This document shows positions 1 to 11,175 of a stretch of 64,000 bases of DNA, one piece after another. Source of the DNA: Tanypteryx hageni (Eukaryota; Arthropoda; Insecta; Odonata; Petaluridae); assembly GCA_028673005.1 (NCBI GenBank), contig CM054116.1:36242854-36306853 (forward strand), in the 5' to 3' direction. The first letter of the stretch is position 1, and each line of letters starts with the position of its first letter. A model generated the notes under the pieces. It worked only from the letters and a program-made list of their open reading frames with translations. It did no database searches and was not told where the DNA came from. A program made the translations under genes and the position numbers.

Positions 1-374
1 GCGAGTTAGTGGATGGCCAGGAGAGAATGAAGCTAACCACTAACCAGCTTAAGTGTTCTGAAATGTTTGCCGAGTGTAAGCACCTTTTACTATAGTGACT
101 ATTCATATAAATACCATTCAATCACATGACGTTTGTTCTTTTTGGAACTTTTATTCGGAGTGGTACATTGAATATGGCTGGTATGCATTTTCAAAAAACA
201 ATCTTTTACAAAGTGATTCAATTCATCCTTGGACAACACAAGAACTCATCCGAGTCACTGTGCATGAGATTTTATAATCAAAAAGAAACAAAGTGATCTG
301 AAATGCTTGCAGAATGCAAACACCTGTTATTAATATAAGTATATATGGAGATCTATCAATCTCTCTCTCTCTCC

Positions 375-382
<8 letters not shown>
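1..382. other. Unassigned sequence with short (CT)n run
   Basis: No gene recognised. Falls within MALT1 intron 7 if the gene continues leftwards. A (CT)n run occupies about 361-373. A 60-codon plus-strand frame at 95-277 has no recognisable content. Confidence 0.5.

Positions 383-439
<57 letters not shown>
383..439. repeat. (TA)n microsatellite
   Basis: About 57 bp of alternating TA directly abutting the left end of the Tigger element, as expected for insertion at a TA target. Confidence 0.95.
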
Positions 440-442
<3 letters not shown>

Positions 443-2444
443 TAGAACTTGTTAAAGTTACCACCTGCATATAATGACCATCTGTGTAAAGTGACTGAAA
501 TTCGATGGTCCTGGCAAAAAAATAAGGATTCCTGTTTATAGGAAACTGCATATAGTGACCACTTATCTATTGTGTAATGTGACTGCTTTGAATGGGTTGT
601 TTTGGATTTTCCAACTTGTTAAAGTGACCACATGTAGTTCTCAGAAAGTCCTTTAATGGTCAATCTATGATGGCAGCCAAAGATAGAGAACAGGTAACCA
701 CTGTTGGAGGCAATACCTCCTCCCCTGTTGCAGACCCGTAAGCACCTTTTACTCAAAAGTTTTTAACAAAATGATTGGCTATTCCCTCGCAAAGATTTAC
801 CCTCAGTATCACTTAGTCCTCATTTAGGTAAACAGTGTTTTTTAGTAGTAGCTGAGATGCAAACTAATCAAAAAGAATTAATGCTGAAAAAAAGGTGGAA
901 GTGATAAAATTTTTAGAAAACCATAGTAAAAGAAAGGCCATAGAAGTTTTTGAAATTAACAAGATGTGTCAGTAACATCAAGAAAAGAAAACTTGAATAC
1001 CTCCAACAGATCGAAAATGAAAACAATGAGTTATGTAGAAAAGTGAGAAAAACAACGATGGAATTAATAAGGCAACTCTACTGCCCAATAAGACATTGGC
1101 AACAAAAGGTGACAAATGTAAAAATGAGAAACTTTCTAAAGAGAGACTTACTGTTTTATTAGCTGCAAGTAGTACTGGTGAAGAGTTACCACCATTTGTG
1201 ATTGGAAAATCTAATAGGCCTAGATATTTTAAAAACATAAACATAGACAATTTGCAAGTGATTTGGAGAGCTAATAAATCAGCTTAAATGGTTAGTGTAT
1301 TATTCATTGACTGGTTGAATATCATAAACAAAAAAATGAGACAAGAAAATTGAAAATTTTTAATGGTCGTGGATGACTGTCCAGCTCACCCGAAAATTGA
1401 TAACTTGTCAAATATTAAAGTCAAGTATCTTCCGCCGAATATGACTACAGTTTTGCAGCCTCTTGATCAAGGTATCATAAAGAATTTTAAGGCGCTCTAC
1501 AGGAAGCCTCTTTTAACTTCAGTTATTGCAAAGTCACACTACTTCCATTCAGTGACTGAATTTTCAAAATCTTTGAATGTACTGGATGGTGTGGATTCCT
1601 GATGCATGGGACAAAATCAACCAAGATATAATTATTAAATGTTTCACCAAAGCAGGTTTTATAGTAAAAGATTGTCCTGTATCAGACCAACAGGAAAACA
1701 GTGAAGATTTGTTATGTGTAAACATTGATTCTTTGTTAGAATCCGTACCATCATGTAGCATTACTTTCAGTAAAATGACTGACAATGACAATAATATTCC
1801 GATATTTGACAGGATCAGCGAAGAGGATGCAATATGAAAAGTATTAGATGATGTGAACAACAAAAACACACTGCAAGATGAAGATAGCGACGAAGACCAG
1901 GAACAACAAGATGAAAATATTTCTGATGTTATAAATCATGAAGTGATCAACATTGAAGCAGTTGATATATTAAAGAAGCTCAACTGTTTTGCAATAAAAA
2001 ATAACACAAATGTAAAAACATATCAGTAGTGCAGAAAACTGTTTAAATGAATACACAGTGAAAAAGAGAAGAAACCATTCAACAAACCTTAGATGCTTTT
2101 GTGAAAATGTCCAATGTAACCAAGTGATTTTAATAATAATTTAAAATAAAAAATAATTTCATTATATGTTTAAGATATCCATGTAACTAGTAATTGTTCC
2201 AGTATTTGTTTTTTATAAAAAAGAATGTTTTAAACTACAGAAAATGTATTAAATGACCTTGTTTATTCATATCTTATGCTACTACAAAGAAATGCCTGCA
2301 AGAGATCTAATTTTTTAGATATACATACTAATGTGGATAAATTGTTGGTACCTTTTAGGGGTCAATTTCTGTATAGTGAACAGCTGTTTATAGTGACCAA
2401 TAGTTTCTAGTCCCAAGGGTGGTCACTATAGACAAGTTCTACTG
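440..2444 (+). mobile_element. pogo/Tigger-type DNA transposon, both ends present, decayed
   Basis: The ends begin CAGTAGAACTTGT and are inverted copies of each other (right end, on the other strand, CAGTAGAACTTGTCTATAG). They are flanked by TA at 438-439 and 2445-2446, the Tigger target site. Sub-terminal copies of TATAGTGACCA recur near both ends. The length of 2.0 kb is usual for the family. The internal transposase (plus strand) is broken by several stops and shifts. Lies in intron 7 of MALT1. Confidence 0.9.
860..1900 (+). pseudogene. Tigger transposase remnant (DDE_1 / CENP-B-like)
   Basis: Pieces of one transposase in at least three frames: a helix-turn-helix-like start near 860-960, then LTVLLAASSTGEELPPFVIG (1150-1206), then LMVVDDCPAHP with the second catalytic Asp (about 1360-1395), and PPNMTTVLQPLDQGIIKNFK (about 1435-1490), the hallmark of Tigger/jerky-type DDE domains. 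Stops at about 1287 and 1350 and a shift near 1600 make it non-functional. Confidence 0.85.
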
Positions 2445-2446
2445 TA

Positions 2447-2861
2447 TATATATGATACGAGCAATTCCCGAAATTGGGCAAATCCCAAAGTAGAGTTTAA
2501 CTTCGGGATGTGCCCAGGCATATCACGAAATGCCCATAGGTTTGAGCAGATTTAGATATGCCCGGACAAATCTCCAAGTGTATAGTAGATTCGGGTATAG
2601 GACAGTTCAGCGCAGGACAATTCGGCACGAGCGTTTCAGCTTTGGACGATTCGGCTTGGGACAATTTGGCAACAGGAGAGTTTAGCACCAGCAGGATTAC
2701 ATTCCGCACATTACCAGCATGATTTGACGGGAATGATGTGATAATAAAAAGATATTACAACTATAAGTGAATTTGGCTAGTTGACTAACTACTGATATGG
2801 TAATATTTCAATGAAATATAATCTCACAACCACAGCTGTACCTCCTCCTTCCCCCTCTCTT
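2447..2861. other. Unassigned; degenerate internal repeats of GGACAATTCGGC type
   Basis: Between about 2590 and 2690 a unit similar to GGACAATTCGGC recurs five to six times with small changes (GGACAGTTCAGC, GGACGATTCGGC, GGACAATTTGGC). No coding content or terminal repeats recognised. Confidence 0.6.
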
Positions 2862-2936
2862 TAAGGGTTAAATGTAAGAATGGACCTTATGGTCTAAATT
2901 TCGCCCGAATAAAGACGATTATCTATCTATCTATCC
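2862..2936 (+). mobile_element. LINE 3' end with (ATCT)n tail, very short copy
   Basis: About 62 bp from GGGTTAAATGTAAG to AATAAAGACG followed by TATC repeats. It is almost identical to 35289-35359, where the same block ends a longer LINE. Such severely 5'-truncated copies are normal for target-primed reverse transcription. A pyrimidine-rich tract follows. Confidence 0.8.
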
Positions 2937-3577
2937 CTTCCTCCCATTCTCCCTCTCTCTCTTCCTTCCCCTTGATAGTCTTTTAATATTTGCAACTGAA
3001 GAAATTAAATGACCTTGAATTCATTTCAATGCCATAGGCTTACGATACTGAGTTTGCCAACAATATCGGTCGCCATGGAAAGGAAAATGTTTTCATTCAA
3101 AATATTCAAGATTTTTTAGTTTAAAGCTCAATTTTGGAAAAATTCAATCCGTATTTGAAATTTCACCATAGGGAAATGTTCTTCATTATTTTTTTCATTC
3201 TCGAGTTCAAGTCCTGACTTTCTACGATAATTTTTAGTAATTTTAATGTACAAATGAAAAAGTCTACACTCATCTCCATTTTTTAAATGGGAAAATGAAA
3301 ACAGAAAATAAAAAAGTGGTTGAATGAATCTGTTTAAAAACAAACCCACTGCCCTAAACACTTCATTGTGGTTAAAATAACATATTCCACTTGTCTCTAC
3401 ATTATTTAGTTTTTGAGTTATAGATACATACTTATACTTGACCAGGCCGCCTCACACTAAATTATTTTTATTTATGTATAGTATGATTTACACTAGTAAT
3501 AATCATAATAACCATGTATACACACAATCACAATTATAAAATAGAAAAAAGAAAATAATGAAAAATTTCTTACTTAC
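2937..3577. other. Intron 7 sequence of MALT1, no further feature seen
   Basis: Begins with a pyrimidine-rich tract. No coding exon, tRNA or transposon end recognised; in particular no paracaspase GHG motif in any minus-strand frame. Confidence 0.5.
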
Positions 3578-3781
3578 CATAAGTACCTACTGGAAGCATC
3601 TGGCAAAAATAATACAAAGCATTCTTCATTTCTATCAGAGTCAGATTTTTCAGAGCTACCACTTTGAACTGCAGTTCTTTTAAAATCTTTGCCAATGTAT
3701 CCACATCTGAACTAGGTGTTTTCAAACGAGTATGGCTCACATATTCATCATTTCCAATTAAAAGAGCAAACTTTTCTTTGG
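3578..3781 (-). CDS. MALT1: MALT1 exon 7: N-terminal part of the paracaspase domain
   Basis: 204 nt, residues 300-367. Reads AKEKFALLIGN at its start and MLPVGTYG at its end, the first beta-strand and early helices of the caspase-like fold, closely resembling MALT1 rather than true caspases. Acceptor is tttcttattcctttag, donor GTAAGT, exit phase 1. The next exon should carry the catalytic His in a GHG motif and a later one the catalytic Cys; neither is found between position 1 and 3577 on either strand, so they lie beyond the left edge. Confidence 0.9.
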
Positions 3782-4342
3782 CTAAAGGAATAAGAAATAT
3801 CAAAACATTTGTTTAGGATTGGCATAAATAAACGCTATAAATAGTATGTCTATAATAAAAATATATTCATCGCATATTAATACTGTAACTATTAATTTCA
3901 AGCATAAGTTCAATTTAAATAATCCTTAGTCATTTATGGTATCCATGCATTTTTACTAGGCTACATCTAACAGAAAAGAACAAGACTGAAATGTAGTTGA
4001 TGTCAACTTTATGCAAGGAATGTAAATTGAAGCAAAAACTAAAAAAACCTACCAAATTCAACTTTCCAACATGTTACCAACTAATAGAAATTATTTCCAC
4101 TTTAATATATTTAGTTTTCGTCATTTTAAAACCTCTTTTTATTAATGAACTTGTATGGCTAATGTTAAGATTATCTAGATAATATTACAAAAATGTGTAT
4201 TTTCTCATTTTTTCTACTACTACTTGATTGTTCAAAGTAAATATTACTCGCCTAAGTCAACATTAGCCACTTTAATTCCTTAGCTATGACATACATAAAG
4301 ATATCATTTATAAATTAGGTAGCTTCAGAGTATCCATAAAAA

Positions 4343-4634
4343 CAGTGAAGAGCAACCTATAGTCTGCGGTCTGCAGCATTTTATAGGGCCCGCATGAGTG
4401 TGATTAAAAAGTGATCTCTAAAATTTAACGCACAAATTCGTAATGTATATAGTAAAATTACAACAACAAAAAAGTTGAAAAGTTAACCCTAAAAAACTTA
4501 ATTCAGACTTAATTTTCACTGATATGATACCTCAGAATATCTAGTTAACATCCGATTCAAAGTCTAATCTGGCCTGCCGAAGTATTGAAAAATTGCAATG
4601 CAGCCCGCAACGTAAAAAGGTTTGCTCACCATTG
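4343..4634. mobile_element. hAT-type MITE with perfect 8-bp target duplication (MALT1 intron 6)
   Basis: Imperfect inverted ends, left CAGTGAAGAGCAACC and right (other strand) CAATGGTGAGCAAACC, flanked by identical CATAAAAA at 4335-4342 and 4635-4642. Sub-terminal GCCCGCA motifs are like those of hAT elements. 292 bp, non-coding. Confidence 0.82.
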
Positions 4635-5002
4635 CATAAAAAGGTTGGGAAAACCTGATACTTATTTTAGCACCTACGCAGCCATCATCAAAGGTGATTT
4701 ACCAATGCAAGACTCTAAATTAGATTCTTTTATAAGATCTATTATAAGTGAAACGCTACTGATGTACATCTGAATCTACCAATATTTTTGCAGTTATCAA
4801 CCTATGTAACTTATTAGTTTAATTCCAATGAAAAGGTAAGTTCAATGGTTCTTATTTTAGTTAAATAGCATGGTTATCAGAACCAAGTACATAATAAGCA
4901 ACTTGAACTATGAAGATATTTAACTAGTATATGATTTTTCATGTTTCTGTTTCATTTACTGTTTTACAAATTGAACTATAAATTTTATTACATGGTACTT
5001 AC

Positions 5003-5036
5003 CTATTAGGGATCTATCTTCTGGAGCTTGATAAAT
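5003..5036 (-). CDS. MALT1: MALT1 exon 6: 34-nt linker exon
   Basis: A micro-exon of 34 nt reading IYQAPEDRSLI plus one base (residues 289-300). It has a pyrimidine-rich acceptor (ttttccacttttag) and a full consensus donor (GTAAGT). Entry phase 0 and exit phase 1 match exons 5 and 7 exactly. It places a short acidic linker between Ig2 and the paracaspase domain. In vertebrate MALT1 a very short alternatively spliced exon lies in the same region; whether this one is alternative cannot be told, since skipping it would break the frame. Confidence 0.72.
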
Positions 5037-5708
5037 CTAAAAGTGGAAAATAAGACATCAGTCAAAATAGCAATCATACAAAAAACATCTCTATGGTTAT
5101 TGTTAATGTTCTGGTTACATTCAAACTTCATATTTTAAATGTTTCAACTACAAATTTTAAAAAAATTAACCAATCGAGGAATCCGTAACTATGTGGAATT
5201 ACATTTTTAATTAGCATATTAACCTGAAAGGAAGACAAGGTTTTTTCCAAAAATTCTGGCAAGCAAATTAAGGATATTCTTAAAATCGAGTACAATGTTT
5301 TAATAGCCTCACAGAACACCCTGGCGCCGATTCTGTCCATGAAAACACATTTATATAGGTATACATACACACAATACATTCATTTATTCATATTCTTGAA
5401 GTTCACAGTTTGAAAACGAGTGGCTTCCCACCTCATAGATAGGGTATGGATTTTTCAGGTTTTACCCGATTTTTATCCTCCGACTGCCTTTTTTAAAGTT
5501 CGGGTAAAAACCCAAAAAATACCCAAAATTACAATGAACAATTTTTTTTTCGAAAAATTGTTTCCTAACATATGACACGTTTCTGGACTGTTTTTTTCAT
5601 GCTGATTCCAGATCTATTAACAGTTTTTTTTCTATCACCCTCAACAACAAAGAAACATGCCATTCTACAAAAAATTATTTTTTTGTTTCTTAACTAGGTG
5701 TTACAGGA

Positions 5709-7388
5709 TTAAAATGTTTTTGCTGATGACTGTCGCTTATATGATGCTTCTGACACATCTCTGGTAAGACCCCAGCAGTAATCAGCAAGCATGGTAGGGC
5801 TCCATCTTCCTTGATACCGCTTTTCCATCACAGAAATGTCTTGATTGAAACGCTCCCCATGCTCATCGCTAACAGCTCCTAGGTTCTCGAGGAAAAAATC
5901 CAATTGCGAGTGAAGGTAGTGAAGCTTAAGAGACATGTGACATCCCATTTCTTTGTACAATTGAAACAGTCTTTCTATTATTTCCTCATAGTTGGCAGCT
6001 TTATAATTCCCTAAAAATCAGTGCAGACATCCTTGAACGCTGTCCAAGCTGCCGATTCAATTTCGTTCAAAGTAATATCAAAACTCTTGTCCTTTATAAT
6101 ATCTCGAATTTGAGGCCCGACAAAAATTCCTTCCTTGATATTTGCCTCACTTAATCGAGGAAACTTTTTTCTTAGATGCAGGAACCCAGAACCATCCTTA
6201 TTCATTGCTTTGACAAAGTTCTTCATTATGCCAAGTTTAATGTGGAGTGGTGGTAATAAAACTTTGTTGCTATCAACTAGTGGATGATAAGAAACATTTT
6301 TTTGTCCAGGGACTAAGGTCTGATGCTTTTCCCAATGATTAATGGAGTAATGTTTATCCTTAGCTCTGCTATCTCACTCGCAAATGAAGCAGCAGTACTT
6401 TGTATATCCTGACTGCATACCTAATAAGATAGATATCACTTTTAAGTTAACACCTATACTCCAAGTGTATTTATTGTTCAATTTATTATACAATTTTCTC
6501 AAGTAGTTTCTGCATATTTCATAAGTTTCCTTCATGTGTGCCGCATGAGCAACTGGCATGGAAGGATATTTGTTGCCAATGTGTAGGAGAACTGTCTTCA
6601 GACTCCATTTTGAGGAATCTATCAAGAGTCGCCATTGGTCGGTTTTATGCTCTTGTCCTAAAGCAGCCATGAGCCCATGGAATCTTTACAGAAAACCAAA
6701 TCACCAGCAGACGCAAAAAACTGAACGAAATTTTTTCGCGGTTGTGAAATATTGAAATATTCATTTTACTCTGAAGCAGATTCCATCCTTGCAATCTTGA
6801 ACCCAACAGTTCAGCTTGAGTTTTTGACAAATTCAAATCCCTGACCAAGCTGTTCAGTTCTCCTTGTGAGATAAATTGCGGGTCAGCTGATACAGTTGGC
6901 TGGAACTCTGGATCGGAAGTTTCCTGTTTCATTGGAACATCATAGTCATCATTTTCATTGTCAATGGACCATGTTTCTGGAGGTGAAGGGATCGGCATAT
7001 CTTCACAGTGTGACATCTGTCTCACCGGTCTCATGGCTGATGGTATTGTCAGATACTGATTAGTATGTTTAGACTTCAGGGAAATCCCAGATATTTTTGT
7101 TAAACAGAAATAGCAGTCTGTAACATGATCTCTCTGTTCTCGCCACACCATAGGAACGGCAAATGGCATCGACCGACGAAAACCTTTCAGCCATCCCCTT
7201 AGACACTGCACAATTGGCACAGATAATATGAGGAGCCCATGGTTTGTTTTGGTCTCCTATTTGCAACCAAAATATAGCTCGTATGCTTTCTTAATGGTAG
7301 GCATAATAGTTCTTCTATGGGATTTAATTGTAAACTCCCCATACACATAACAAAAACAGTCCACATCATTAATACACATTTGCGGCAT
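5709..7388 (-). pseudogene. Decayed ~560-codon ORF of the unassigned TIR element
   Basis: Starting from ATG at 7388-7386 (MPQMCINDVDCFCYVYGEF) the coding can be followed through shifts near 7265 and 7200, about 6660-6750 and 6230-6370, and a stop near 6010, to the end at 5709. It has a Cys-rich N-terminus (CINDVDCFC, later CANCA and DCYFCLTKISG), a Pro/Asp/Glu-rich middle (PIPSPPETWSIDNENDDYD), a segment with IDSSKWSLKTVLLHIGNKYP and CCFICE, and a C-terminal block with FFLENLGAVSDEHGERFNQD and MLADYCWGL. I recall similar multicopy uncharacterised proteins in arthropod genomes but can name no domain. Spaced Asp and Glu residues could suit an RNase-H-like nuclease; this is inference. Confidence 0.65.
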
Positions 7389-7729
7389 TCCGAAGGTTTA
7401 TACACACTTGGTCACTGCTAACAGCAAACTATACTTGGTCTGGTGGATAAATCCACCGCAGAACAAAATGTTTCAGTCCGCCACTTAGAGTCCACCACTG
7501 AGAGCCTGTGTTAATATCCCCTTTATCCTGCTCAGCAGATGATTGCTGGACTGAAACATGTGGCAAAAGGCTTTATCCAACAGAAACAATGTATGTTGCT
7601 ACCGAGTAATGTCAACAAACTACACATCTCCCGATTGCTGAGCTTTCAATATCACGAGACAGGAAGGAGCCGCAAACGGCACCAGATAAGGTATGCATGA
7701 GGATGCAGTATTGTTCACGTTTTGTGTTG

Positions 7730-8068
7730 CTAACAGATTTTATCACATAAGAGACCAACAGAAAACAATTTAGAGCTTTCGCACCAAATAAGTAAGATAA
7801 TTTTATGTTTGCCAGTCATAAAGAAACAATCCTTTTCACTATATGCACATTTTATCAGTAGGTGAAGATGGTTTTTTGTGAATTTCTTAAAATCAGTGGG
7901 TGATGGCGACTTTGTAAGTTCAGATTCGTTGTCAGCATCAAAAAGCACATAAAATTCATGTATCATAGATAAGGAAACAAAAATCATGTTGTTTAGCGTT
8001 ATTAGTTTTCTTAAACACATTTTTTTAATATTTGGTAACAGAATTTCTATTCTGGCGCTTGTAGGCAC
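7730..8068 (-). other. 112-codon open frame inside the unassigned TIR element
   Basis: Minus-strand frame upstream of the decayed ORF, containing MIFVSLSMIHEFYVLFDADN and a Lys-rich middle. Not recognised. It could be a second small element gene, part of an exon, or chance; the rest of 7400-8640 has no other frame of note. Confidence 0.25.
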
Positions 8069-8660
8069 CTCAGCACATGAGTGCAGTCCAAGATGTTTGT
8101 GATCAGTCTGTTTATTCTCTTTGTAAACAATTTATTTATAAGCTTACTTTGTAACACAATCTTAATCTCCTTGGTTTGCTCGTGCAACTAATAGTCAAGG
8201 ACGTCACCTTAGCTAGTCGCTGTTAGATCTTTGATAGGATATGGAAAAAAGAGCCCAAGTGTCTGTTAGTTGAAAACAATACGAAAGAAAAATCATTTCA
8301 CTAATATCTGGTGTATTTTCAAAAGAAGTTGAATGGGAAGCAAGATATCTGTGTAGCCTGCGAGGTGTTCCTCTCCACATGGAGGTGCTTAACACAAGAT
8401 ATCACTCTCAAACTTAAGGTATAGTAAAAAGTTTTGATTTTTGATCAAACTTTTAAATTTTTTAAACAAGATTTATAATAATTTTATCCGAATTACAAAA
8501 TAATAAAATCCGAAAATTACCCGAGTTTGAACTTTTTTAAAATCTCCAACTTATTTATATCCGATTTTAACCTGAATGAAAAGGAAAATAATAAAACCCG
8601 ATATTTACCCTCCGAATGAAATTTTTTTTAAACCCGAAAAATCCATACCCTACTCATAGG

Positions 8661-9010
8661 TAATGGTGGAAGTGTTGACAAACTTACATCACAACTTGTA
8701 ATCGGCTGGGTAGGTGATACAATTGAAAATGGCTACACTAAGAATTGCCAGCATTTTACACGTCTTGTTACAATTTAAATATATTTGTTACTTTTCGATT
8801 GATTTGCCAGGGGCAGACAACAGATAAATCTCCAGTTCGAAGGGTATAATCTCTATGAGGACACGTGATTGGTACAAACTTCGCTAAGTTATAACATGAA
8901 GTGAGGGCTAGTTATTATTTTTAGTGCTGAATTTTTAGGACTGAATTGACAGATCACGTAGAGAAGAAAGACCTCTGTAAAAGGGAAATTATTACAAGGT
9001 ATAAAACGAA
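8661..9010. other. Intron 5 sequence, nothing recognised
   Basis: No coding or terminal repeats seen between the unassigned TIR element and the Tigger fragment. Confidence 0.4.
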
Positions 9011-9011
9011 G

Positions 9012-9695
9012 TTTTGATAGAAATTTTACAATAATGGTGGTGCACTATGCCGAAGAAACTAACAATTCTGAGGAAATATAACGTGACAGCAGCAAATGTG
9101 CGAAGATGGAAGGAAGTAAAACAGAACCTAACTTGACATTAAAAACATTCAGTGGACACAAACAAGGTGAATCTCATGAATTACAAGAAGAAACTGCAAA
9201 ATTTGTGTGTACCCAAAAACTGGACAAAAAACCAGTGTCGCAGGAAATCATTAAACTGAAAACTCATGACTTAGCACGATCACAAAACATCCCAGGGCAA
9301 GAATTCAAGGCTGGTTGCTGCATATGGATGATGGGTCATAATGGATTTGCATGCGGTGAAGAACTTCTTTTTGTTAACGTTTACCTTCTGACTACACAGT
9401 CAAACTCATTGCTTATCAGAAGCATGTAATTGCATTGTGGAAAATTCACAATTAACTTTGGAGCCAAATGGGAAATGCAGACGAGACACCTATTTATTTC
9501 AACATGACATCCAATTACCCAGTTAACAAAAATGGTGCAAAAACGTCATTACAAAAATTTCAAGTAAAATGTATTACTATAATGCTGGCAATGTTAAAGG
9601 ATGACACAAAGTTACCACCGTATGTTATTTTAAAAATTGGTATTACAAGGGTTTTTCCTGATGGACCTTGTTTTTTATTGTGGCCGTCTTAAACT
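9012..9695 (+). pseudogene. Tigger/POGK-like transposase, N-terminal part
   Basis: Frames joined across one early stop read SFDRNFTIMVVHYAEETNN, then RKYNVTAANVRRWKEVKQNL (helix-turn-helix), then the CENP-B-like second domain KKPVSQEIIKLKTHDLARSQ and a truncated start of the DDE domain (ADETPIYFNM, KLPPYVIL). Breaks near 9080, 9330-9430 and 9690. Stops where a TA-flanked MITE begins at 9752. Confidence 0.75.
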
Positions 9696-9751
9696 TCAAG
9701 TTTTCTTACTATCAGCTTAATATGATATATTTAATTCACAAAATTTCACTA

Positions 9752-10816
9752 TACACCCACTCCCTGATTAACGCTCTTAATTGATGCCAGGAAAATCGAG
9801 CACTAACTGAAATAGCACTACTCGGAACACATACGTACAATATAAGATTTAATTTGTTCCCAAGATTCTATTAATGGAAATGAAAATAGGTAGTATTATA
9901 TAAATAATACACCAAAATATTCTTTGTTAACCATATTACGTAGCGTAGAATAAATCATCATTTGCATTGCAATTATATTTAACATTGAACAGTAAAAACT
10001 TGAATATAAATGAAGAACAGAATGCATTTTACGGAACATATGTTGATCTCACACTAAATAAATCATGCAGGAGCATTAAGGAATAGGAATTAGAGTAGAA
10101 GAAGATACCTGCATCTACTTATAAATACAAGGTGAGGCAATAATCACTCACTATACATCCACAATTTTATTAACAAAGAAAAATAATAACATAAGCATCA
10201 TGACAGAAGATACTGTTCAATTAAGAAAAAGCAACCAATAAGACAAAAACAAAATCATATATTGAAACCTTACTACGTTTTGATAAAGAAATATCGATTC
10301 ATAAAAGAATTATCACATGTGCTTGATAAATAAAGGAACATGGAATGAGACCAAATAAAGGAAGAATTCAAATATCTTGGTATTGCATTTTAAAAACTGA
10401 ACAATCGAAAAGGGAGCAATAAACAAAAAACAAACAAATGTTGGCACTCTCCAGCTTTTAGTCGCCATAAAACCTCTAATTTAACCCGAGAGTTAAGTTT
10501 TTCCTCTTTTTCTCCTCTGACAGCCGGTTAAAACTCATGGTCTTTTTATTTAAAGGGAAAATATAATTTAAACAAAGTTCACTCTATATTTTGACCTACA
10601 AAAGTGTACAAAGAACCATCAAGCAACTGCAAATACTGACATCTTGTGTTATAAATGCGCAGAGGCACTGCGCAGTGGACTTCGTAAATTACACCAGAAA
10701 TTTTGAAGAGCGTTAATGTGGAACATGCGAGCAATATTCAGAAGAAGGTATTAAATTATTTTCAGTTAATGTGGAACAGCGTTAATCAGGCCAGCGTTAA
10801 GCGGAAAGTGGGTGTA
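9752..10816. mobile_element. Tigger-like non-autonomous element with TA duplication
   Basis: Left end TACACCCACTCCCTGATTAA and right end, on the other strand, TACACCCACTTTCCGCTTAA are inverted; TA flanks both sides (9750-9751, 10817-10818). Sub-terminal GTTAATGTGGAAC and GCGTTAATCAGG motifs repeat near the right end. 1065 bp, no coding content. Lies in MALT1 intron 5, 141 bp from exon 5. Confidence 0.8.
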
Positions 10817-10958
10817 TAACAAAATTATACAACCATGACATGATGCCTACACAAGTTGAAACTATGGTCATATAATTGTTATTCAGCAAAACTTTGCACT
10901 AAGTTACTTTATAATTTTTTAAATTAATTTTTTTTTTAATTGACCAAATAATATTTAC

Positions 10959-11051
10959 CGTCACTTTAGCTTCATCAGTCCACAGTTCCCCAGCTTTGTT
11001 ACTGATGAAGCACCTATAAATCCCTTCATCAGATCCAGAGGCACATTTTAT
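10959..11051 (-). CDS. MALT1: MALT1 exon 5: C-terminal strands of Ig2
   Basis: 93 nt, exactly 31 codons, phase 0 at both ends, residues 258-288. Contains SDEGIYRCFISNKAGE, the typical Ig DxGxYxC motif with Cys 271. Acceptor is tgttacttgtag and donor is GTAAAT after ...GTGACG. Joining to exon 4 gives an uninterrupted Ig2 of normal length. The exon is below 60 codons, so simple frame scans miss it. Confidence 0.85.
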
Positions 11052-11175
11052 CTACAAGTAACAAGTATTTTACATTAAATATATTCAGCACATGCATAAA
11101 AAATTTAATCAAGGACTATTAAAAACTATTCAACAATAGATTTTTAAAGTTTATCTTTCACATTAATTTTAATAC

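Larger units (their letters stand above)
5440..8652 (-). mobile_element. 3.2-kb terminal-inverted-repeat DNA transposon of unassigned superfamily
   Basis: Left end TAGGGTATGGATTTTTCAGG and right end, read on the other strand, TAGGGTATGGATTTTTCGGG are inverted repeats of about 20 bp with one mismatch. They are flanked by CTCATAGA (5432-5439) and CTCATAGG (8653-8660), a 7/8 match that fits an 8-bp target duplication. Sub-terminal zones are rich in ACCCGA and TTCGGGT motifs. It carries a decayed minus-strand coding region (5709-7388). Sits in MALT1 intron 5. An 8-bp duplication would fit hAT or P, but the protein is not one I recognise from either. Confidence 0.8.

Noticed and set aside
330..551. 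73-codon minus-strand frame across (TA)n
   Set aside because: Translates the microsatellite into an Ile-Tyr repeat; no coding signal.
1..3577. Catalytic exons of MALT1
   Set aside because: No GHG or Cys-containing paracaspase motif found in any minus-strand frame; they must lie outside the window.
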